A stretch of DNA of 11,117 nucleotides, taken from an uncultured Clostridia bacterium. Lineage in GTDB: Bacteria; Bacillota; Clostridia; Christensenellales; CAG-1252. The stretch covers positions 1 through 11,117 of the forward strand of contig CAMOUZ010000029.1 in assembly GCA_946626795.1 (NCBI GenBank). The letters run 5' to 3'. The translations under genes were made by a program, and so were the position numbers. Positions 6,820 to 11,117 of the stretch are shown here, piece by piece (the first letter of the stretch is position 1; every line of letters begins with the position of its first letter). Under the pieces are notes generated by a model. It searched no databases and had not been told where the DNA came from. It worked only from the letters and a program-made list of their open reading frames with translations.

Positions 6820-6820
6820 A

Positions 6821-6829
6821 GGAAAGGAG
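6821..6829 (+). promoter_or_regulatory. Shine-Dalgarno deciding the purO start
   Basis: GGAAAGGAG lies 5 bases before ATG 6835, right after the riboswitch terminator. The frame is open further upstream through the riboswitch, but that stretch is RNA structure and not coding. Confidence 0.88.
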
Positions 6830-6834
6830 AAGAG

Positions 6835-7545
6835 ATGAAAAGCGTAGCGGAAGCATTAAAAGGAAATCCTTACCCCGGGCGGGGGATCTTCGTGGGGGAG
6901 AGTGCGGACGGGAAGTCCCTTTTCCTCGCGTATTTTATTATGGGTAGGAGTGAGAACAGCCGAAATCGCGTCCTCGAAGAGAAGGACGGCGTGCTTTATA
7001 CGCGCGCTTTCGATGAGAGCAAGGTGACGGATCCTTCCCTCATCATTTATCCCGCGGTGTGTCGTTCGGGGCGGGAGATCATCCTGACCAATGGCGATCA
7101 GACCGAGACGATTCGCGAAGCGCTCGAACGGGGCGGGGACTTCTTCTCGGCGCTTGAAACGCGGACGTTCGAGCCCGACGCACCCAACTATACGCCGCGC
7201 ATCAGCGCGCTTGTCAGCCTCTCGGAAGGGAGTTTTGACTGTAAAATGAGCATCCTGAGACGAGGAAAGGACGGGGCTTGCGAACGGGCGAGATACCTTT
7301 ATGCGGCGGAAAAAGGCGTGGGGCGTCTCCTCCATACTTACGTGACGAACGGGGATCCTCTTCCCTCCTTCCTTGGGGAGCCGAAGGCTGTGAAAGTCGA
7401 GGGGGATTTCGATGCGTTCTCCCGCGCGTTGTGGGAGGCGCTGGACGAAGAAAATAAAATCTCGCTTTTCCTCTGCGCGATCGATCTCGAAACGGGGGAA
7501 GAAGAGATGCGGATCTTCAATAAACATACAAGGAGCGAAAAATGA
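6835..7545 (+). CDS. purO: IMP cyclohydrolase, archaeal PurO type
   Basis: This enzyme closes FAICAR to IMP, the last step of de novo purine synthesis. The 236 residues match the PurO-like IMP cyclohydrolase family (not the MGS-like domain of bifunctional PurH): NPYPGRGIFVG near the N-terminus (11-21), AYFIMGRSENSRNR (32-45), TNGDQT (85-90), DAPNYTPRIS (115-124) and LLHTYVTNGDP (165-175). The length is typical for the family. The start follows a strong Shine-Dalgarno immediately behind a ZTP riboswitch, and the stop overlaps the start of the AICAR transformylase gene by four bases (ATGA), indicating translational coupling. The pair replaces the usual fused PurH. No unusual residues were noticed. 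Confidence 0.92.
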   Translation: MKSVAEALKGNPYPGRGIFVGESADGKSLFLAYFIMGRSENSRNRVLEEKDGVLYTRAFDESKVTDPSLIIYPAVCRSGREIILTNGDQTETIREALERGGDFFSALETRTFEPDAPNYTPRISALVSLSEGSFDCKMSILRRGKDGACERARYLYAAEKGVGRLLHTYVTNGDPLPSFLGEPKAVKVEGDFDAFSRALWEALDEENKISLFLCAIDLETGEEEMRIFNKHTRSEK

Positions 7546-8726
7546 AAGAATTTCTTTTGAAATACGGCTGCAATCCGAATCAAACGCCCGCCCGCATTTA
7601 CGCGGAAGAAGGCGAACTCCCCTTGGAGATATTGAACGGCAGACCCGGGTACATCAATTTTTTGGACGCATTGAACGGTTGGCAGCTCGTCCGCGAGATC
7701 AAGCGCGCGACGGGGCTCCCCGCGGCGGCGTCTTTCAAGCACGTGTCTCCGACTTCGGCGGCGGTGGGGAAGCCGCTCCCCGACGCTTTGAAACGTGCCT
7801 GCTTCGTGGATGACGTCGAGGGGCTGGATGATTCGCCCATCGCCTGTGCTTATGCGCGCGCCCGCGGCACGGATCGGATGTCCTCTTTCGGGGATTGGAT
7901 CGCGCTTTCGGACGAATGTGACGAGACCACCGCGGAGATCATCAAGCGCGAGGTCTCGGACGGCATCATCGCGCCTTCCTATACGCCGCGCGCTTTGGAG
8001 ATCCTGAAAGGGAAGAGGAAAGGGAATTACAATATCGTGCGGATGGACGAGGCGTATGTGCCCGCGCCGCGCGAGCGTAAGCAGGTCTTCGGCGTGACTT
8101 TCGAGCAGGGGCGGAACGATCTTTTGATCGACGCTTCCCTTCTTGCGAACGTCGTGACCGAGCGGAAGGAGATCCCACCCGAAAAAGCGCAGGATATGAT
8201 CATCGCATTGATCACCTTGAAATACACGCAGTCCAATTCCGTTTGCTTCGCTTATGACGGGCAAGCGATCGGCGTGGGCGCGGGGCAGCAGAGCCGCATC
8301 CATTGCACGCGTCTCGCCGCCGCAAAGGCGGACAATTGGTTCCTGCGCCAAACCGACGAGGTGCTTTCTCTCCCGCTTCGGGGAGATCTCTCCCGTCCCG
8401 ATCTCAATAACGTCATCGACCTTTATCTCTCGGAGGAAGAGTCCGAAGAACTCCTTGCGGATGGCGTATGGCAGCGTTATTTTACGCGCCGACCCGAGCC
8501 TTTGACGAAAGAAAAGAAGAAGGCGATTCTCTCCGCGGTCAAGGGGGTGACCGTGGCTTCCGACGCTTTCTTCCCCTTTTCGGATAATATCGATCGCGCG
8601 CGTAGAAGCGGCGCGGAGTACGTCGTCCAGCCGGGCGGCTCGGTGCGTGACGCGGACGTCATCGCGGCGGCGGATCGATACGGGATGGTGATGTGCTTCA
8701 CGGGCGCGCGCCTTTTCCATCATTAA
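7542..8726 (+). CDS. purH: AICAR transformylase, stand-alone (PurH C-terminal domain family)
   Basis: The enzyme transfers a formyl group from 10-formyl-tetrahydrofolate to AICAR to give FAICAR. All 394 residues correspond to the AICARFT domain: [18 protein letters not shown] (33-50), the catalytic Lys-His in SFKHVSP (Lys66-His67), [14 protein letters not shown] (108-121), KYTQSNSVC (227-235), [12 protein letters not shown] (248-259), [11 protein letters not shown] (341-351), QPGGSVRD (363-370) and the terminal [11 protein letters not shown]. There is no MGS-like IMP cyclohydrolase domain at the N-terminus. Its partner is the PurO enzyme encoded just upstream with a 4-base ATGA overlap, and an AAGGAG sequence precedes the start. 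Some authors give the stand-alone form a separate symbol, so purH here is a family label. A terminator follows at 8749. Confidence 0.95.
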   Translation: MKEFLLKYGCNPNQTPARIYAEEGELPLEILNGRPGYINFLDALNGWQLVREIKRATGLPAAASFKHVSPTSAAVGKPLPDALKRACFVDDVEGLDDSPIACAYARARGTDRMSSFGDWIALSDECDETTAEIIKREVSDGIIAPSYTPRALEILKGKRKGNYNIVRMDEAYVPAPRERKQVFGVTFEQGRNDLLIDASLLANVVTERKEIPPEKAQDMIIALITLKYTQSNSVCFAYDGQAIGVGAGQQSRIHCTRLAAAKADNWFLRQTDEVLSLPLRGDLSRPDLNNVIDLYLSEEESEELLADGVWQRYFTRRPEPLTKEKKKAILSAVKGVTVASDAFFPFSDNIDRARRSGAEYVVQPGGSVRDADVIAAADRYGMVMCFTGARLFHH

Positions 8727-8748
8727 GCGATTTTCCCTCGCTCACTGC

Positions 8749-8780
8749 GGGCTTCTTCTCAAAAAAGAAGCCCTTTTTTT
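8749..8780 (+). terminator. Rho-independent terminator of the purine operon
   Basis: GGGCTTCTT (8749-8757) pairs with AAGAAGCCC (8765-8773) across a 7-base loop, followed by seven T. It begins 22 bases after the AICAR transformylase stop codon and separates the purine operon from the his operon. Confidence 0.93.
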
Positions 8781-8841
8781 GATTTCGTTTATTCCGAAGG
8801 ATTTCACGGAAAAATTCTTCCGAAAGGGGAACGTATTTTGT

Positions 8842-8870
8842 TTGACTTCGCCAATTTAGTGCGCTAAAAT
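8842..8870 (+). promoter_or_regulatory. promoter of the yerC-his operon
   Basis: TTGACT (8842-8847), a 17-base spacer and TAAAAT (8865-8870) match sigma-A consensus at five of six positions in each box. The transcript should begin near 8877, giving a leader of about 24 bases that carries GGGGTGAG ahead of ATG 8901. The leader is too short for a T-box or attenuator. Confidence 0.85.
8855..8868. promoter_or_regulatory. palindromic operator candidate over the -10 of the his operon
   Basis: TTTAGTGCGCTAAA is a 14-bp inverted repeat with one mismatched pair (arms TTTAG/CTAAA). It covers the end of the spacer and most of the -10 box, so a bound protein would block RNA polymerase. YerC, encoded first in the operon and a TrpR-family protein, is the natural candidate ligand. 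That pairing is inference. Confidence 0.65.
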
Positions 8871-8900
8871 AATAACACAATAAAATCACGGGGTGAGTTT

Positions 8901-9209
8901 ATGGACAAGATCAGGAATCAATCAGTGGAGAACCTTATGCAGGTCATCGCGAAGATGTCTTCGGCGGATGACTGCTTCGACTTTTTTTCCGACCTTTGCA
9001 CGATCAAAGAGTTGCAGGACATGGCGCAACGCTTCGAGATGGCGCTCCTTTTAAAGGGCGGCGCGAATTATCAGAGCGTGGTCTCCGCCGTGGGGACGAG
9101 CAGCGCGACGATCAGCCGCGTAAATCGTTGCCTTATGTACGGAAACGGCGGCTATGAGAAGGCGATCAAGCTTTTTAACGAGGTGTCGGGCGATGAAGAT
9201 AAAAGATAG
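8901..9209 (+). CDS. yerC: YerC/YecD-type TrpR-like DNA-binding regulator
   Basis: The 102-residue all-helical protein matches the YerC/YecD branch of the TrpR superfamily: CFDFFSDLCTIKELQDMAQRF (31-51), LLLKGGANYQSVVSAVGTSSATISRVNRCL (50-79, including the helix-turn-helix), ending GNGGYEKAI. These are small DNA-binding regulators. As the first gene of a histidine operon behind a promoter overlapped by a palindrome, it probably represses the his genes and itself. As I recall, comparative genomics has proposed the TrpR-family protein HisR in this role in Bacillota. The co-repressor is likely histidine or a related metabolite, but nothing in the sequence proves it. Its last 17 bases overlap the start of the hisZ-hisG gene. 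Confidence 0.9.
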   Translation: MDKIRNQSVENLMQVIAKMSSADDCFDFFSDLCTIKELQDMAQRFEMALLLKGGANYQSVVSAVGTSSATISRVNRCLMYGNGGYEKAIKLFNEVSGDEDKR

Positions 9210-10770
9210 CGTCTTGGAAAGCGGCGAGCGCACGGTCCTCGCGCTTCGAGAGCTCTATGCGGACTCGGGATATGAGTATTATCGCATGAGCAAGTTTGAG
9301 GAATATGACTTTTATGCGCGGAACAAGAATTTCCTCGTTTCGGATAATGTCCTGACATTTACGGATACGAATGGCAGATTGATGGCGTTGAAGCCGGACG
9401 TGACCCTCTCCATCATCAAAGGATGCGACGCGGAGATTAAGGGCGTGCGCAAGGTGTATTACAGCGAGAATGTCTATCGACCGTCGGCGGGGGATTCTTT
9501 CAAGGAGATCATGCAGACGGGGCTGGAATGCTTCGGCGAGATCGGCGCGGCGGAGATCAAAGAGGTGCTTTCTCTCGCGGTGAAGAGCCTCGGGACGATC
9601 TCTTCTTCCTGCGTGCTCGACGTCTCGGATCTCGGCGTGGCTGCGGCGCTTTCGGAGGCGCTCGGCGTACCTCCCGCGGAAAAGGAGAGTCTTGCGGAGG
9701 CGGTGGGGAGCCGAAATGCGGATAAGATCCGCGCCATTCTTTCCTCCACGGGCGCCCCTGCGGAAAGGGTGTCCGCCGCGACGAAAGTCTTCTCGCTTGC
9801 GGATGATCTTTCTCTCGCGATCCCCGTTTTGGAAGAGGCGGATCGCGTCTTTTGGGGCATCCCCGCGCTTTCGGAATTCCTCTCGGTTTTGAAAGTTCTT
9901 CGTGACGCGGAAGGGGCGGAAGCCGTGCGGGTGGATTTCTCCGCGACGGGGGACGAGAATTATTATAACGGCATCATTTTCAAAGGATTCCTGCGCGGGA
10001 TCCCTTCTCCCGTCCTCTCGGGCGGGCGATATGACCGCTTGATGCAGCGCCTCGGAAAGAGCGCCGCCGCCATCGGCTTTGCGGTGTATACCGATCTTTT
10101 GGATCTTCTTTCGGCAAAGGAATCTCTCCCGCAGGACGATTATCTGAACGTCGCTTTGCCTAAGGGCAGACTCGGCGAGAAGATCTATCAAATGTTTGCC
10201 GAAGCGGGCTTTCCTTGCCCTTCGCTCCTCGAAGAGAGCCGCAAGCTCGTCTTTGAGAACGAGGAATGCAAAGTGCGTTATTTCTGGGTGAAGCCTTCCG
10301 ACGTGACGATCTATGTCGAGCGCGGCGTGGCGGACGTCGGCGTGGCGGGGAAGGACATCCTCGCGGAGTATCGTCCCGACGTTTATGAGCTCTTGGACCT
10401 TAAAAAGGGCGCTTGCCGTATGGCGGTCGCGGGGCCTAAGGACTTCCGTGACGATAAGGGCAGGGCGCTTCGCGTCGCGACGAAATTCTCCGACGTGGCG
10501 CGCGCGTTTTATCGCGGGAAGGGGAGAGACATCGACATCATCCATCTGAATGGTTCCATCGAGATCGCCCCCATCCTCGGACTGTCCGACGTCATCGTGG
10601 ACATCGTGGAGACAGGGACGACCTTGAAGGAGAATAATCTGCAAGTCTTGGAGACGGTCTTCCCGATCAGCGCGCGTTTGATCGCGAATAAGAGCGCGGC
10701 GAAATTTAAAAAAGCCGCCGTGGATCGTTTGACCGCGGGGCTTGCCGAAGTCGTGGAGAAACTGAAATGA
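9193..10770 (+). CDS. hisG: HisZ-HisG fusion: ATP phosphoribosyltransferase with its regulatory subunit in one chain
   Basis: The product performs the first step of histidine synthesis (ATP + PRPP to phosphoribosyl-ATP). Residues ~1-307 are HisZ, the HisRS-like regulatory paralogue: MALKPDVTLSI (64-75), VYYSENVYR (88-96), YYNGIIFKGF (257-266), LSGGRYDRL (275-283) and IGFAVYTDLL (294-303). Residues ~317-525 are a complete short-form HisG: YLNVALPKGRL (317-327), RGVADVGVAGKDIL (377-390), and the PRPP-binding GSIEIAPILG...DIVETGTTLKENN (454-482). The linker is only about ten residues, and the C-terminal extension usual in HisZ seems missing. HisZ and short HisG are normally separate subunits of a hetero-octamer. 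ATG 9193 is chosen because HisZ homology starts there and GAGGTG precedes it; an upstream ATG at 9154 would add 13 basic residues within yerC. It overlaps yerC by 17 bases and hisD by four. Confidence 0.93.
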   Translation: MKIKDSVLESGERTVLALRELYADSGYEYYRMSKFEEYDFYARNKNFLVSDNVLTFTDTNGRLMALKPDVTLSIIKGCDAEIKGVRKVYYSENVYRPSAGDSFKEIMQTGLECFGEIGAAEIKEVLSLAVKSLGTISSSCVLDVSDLGVAAALSEALGVPPAEKESLAEAVGSRNADKIRAILSSTGAPAERVSAATKVFSLADDLSLAIPVLEEADRVFWGIPALSEFLSVLKVLRDAEGAEAVRVDFSATGDENYYNGIIFKGFLRGIPSPVLSGGRYDRLMQRLGKSAAAIGFAVYTDLLDLLSAKESLPQDDYLNVALPKGRLGEKIYQMFAEAGFPCPSLLEESRKLVFENEECKVRYFWVKPSDVTIYVERGVADVGVAGKDILAEYRPDVYELLDLKKGACRMAVAGPKDFRDDKGRALRVATKFSDVARAFYRGKGRDIDIIHLNGSIEIAPILGLSDVIVDIVETGTTLKENNLQVLETVFPISARLIANKSAAKFKKAAVDRLTAGLAEVVEKLK

Positions 10771-11117
10771 TCCGTATCCTTGATTATAAGAACATAGAGA
10801 ATAAAGACATCGTCGCTTCGCCGAAGCCCATCGAGGACGTCTCGGGGGTGGTCTCCGAGATCATCGCGAAAGTCAGAGCGGAGGGAGACGCGGCGCTTTA
10901 CGAATACGCGGAGCGTTTCGATAAGGTGAAGCTCGACGCCCTTCGGGTCTCGGAAGAGGAGATCGAAGAAGGCGTGGCGGCTGTGGAAGAGAGTTTTTTC
11001 CGAATCCTTGAAAAATCCGCGAAGAATATCCGCGAATTCCATGAAAAACAGCGCCGCGAAGGCTTCGAGATCAAGCGGGAAAAGGGCGTGATCCTCGGGC
11101 AGAAAGTGACGCCCATC
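10767..11117 (+). CDS. hisD: histidinol dehydrogenase, N-terminal part (cut by window end)
   Basis: The frame opens at ATG 10767 and is still open at the last base, giving 117 residues. HisD oxidises histidinol to histidine in two NAD-dependent steps with zinc. The visible part matches the family N-terminus: VSEIIAKVRAEGDAALYEYAERFD (about 33-56), KSAKNIREFHEKQ (about 85-97), and VILGQKVTPI at the edge, just before the family's NAD-binding VGIYVPGG segment would come. The zinc ligands lie beyond the window. The ATGA overlap with the upstream hisZ-hisG gene points to coupled translation in one operon. The order yerC, hisZ-hisG, hisD is a normal Bacillota his layout apart from the fusion. Confidence 0.93.
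   Translation, partial: MIRILDYKNIENKDIVASPKPIEDVSGVVSEIIAKVRAEGDAALYEYAERFDKVKLDALRVSEEEIEEGVAAVEESFFRILEKSAKNIREFHEKQRREGFEIKREKGVILGQKVTPI

Noticed and set aside
7338..8723. Long open frame (461 codons) on the minus strand opposite the AICAR transformylase gene
   Set aside because: It is antisense to a gene with complete family motifs. Its translation is Arg/His-rich without recognisable domains, as expected from GC-rich codon bias.
8792..8824. Direct repeats of TTCCGAA between the purine terminator and the his promoter
   Set aside because: There are only two 7-base copies with unrelated flanks. They do not fold into a clear T-box or other leader, and they lie upstream of the promoter.
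9175..10644. Long open frame (489 codons) on the minus strand opposite hisZ-hisG
   Set aside because: It is an antisense shadow, with an Arg/His/Asp-rich translation, no motif and no plausible ribosome-binding site or promoter.

Overview
The window looks like a chromosomal segment of an uncultured Bacillota (Firmicutes), probably of class Clostridia. This is inferred from gene content: a YerC/YecD-type TrpR-like regulator heading a his operon, a HisZ/short-HisG type ATP phosphoribosyltransferase, a ZTP riboswitch, an AgcS symporter, and A/G-rich Shine-Dalgarno sequences. The genus cannot be told. Coding is dense and mostly GC-rich, with one AT-rich patch around 5750-5870. No rRNA, tRNA, CRISPR array, transposase or integrase was seen.

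Layout. (1) 10-2307 (+): a two-part protein with a DUF4832-type glycoside-hydrolase-like barrel and beta-sandwich, followed by a GNAT-like acyltransferase module. It ends at a hairpin terminator at 2361-2389. (2) 2431-3093 (-): a small five-helix membrane protein with an acidic Gln/Ala-rich tail. It diverges from (3) 3320-5542 (+): an AgcS sodium:amino-acid symporter and a DEDDh 3'-5' exonuclease, 27 bases apart. (4) 5544-6636: a divergent pair made of a 70-residue Cro/C1-type repressor (-) and a 255-residue protein of unknown family (+). They share an AT-rich control region with two 14-bp palindromic operators. (5) 6688-8780: a consensus promoter, a ZTP (pfl) riboswitch and its terminator, then an archaeal-type IMP cyclohydrolase (purO) and a stand-alone AICAR transformylase, closed by a terminator. 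(6) 8842-11117: a promoter overlapped by a palindrome, then yerC, a fused hisZ-hisG and the start of hisD, which runs off the window.

How the genes work together. purO and the AICAR transformylase carry out the last two steps to IMP (AICAR to FAICAR to IMP). The riboswitch in front of them senses the triphosphate of AICAR (ZTP), so the substrate pool induces the genes that consume it. AICAR is also released by histidine biosynthesis, so the neighbouring his operon is metabolically linked. HisG makes the first committed step and HisD the last, with YerC as the likely local repressor.

The points most worth following are the HisZ-HisG single-chain fusion, the hydrolase-acyltransferase fusion, the repressor/unknown-gene cassette with twin operators, and the two minus-strand genes whose -10-like hexamers sit exactly 6 bases before the start codon, suggesting leaderless mRNAs.
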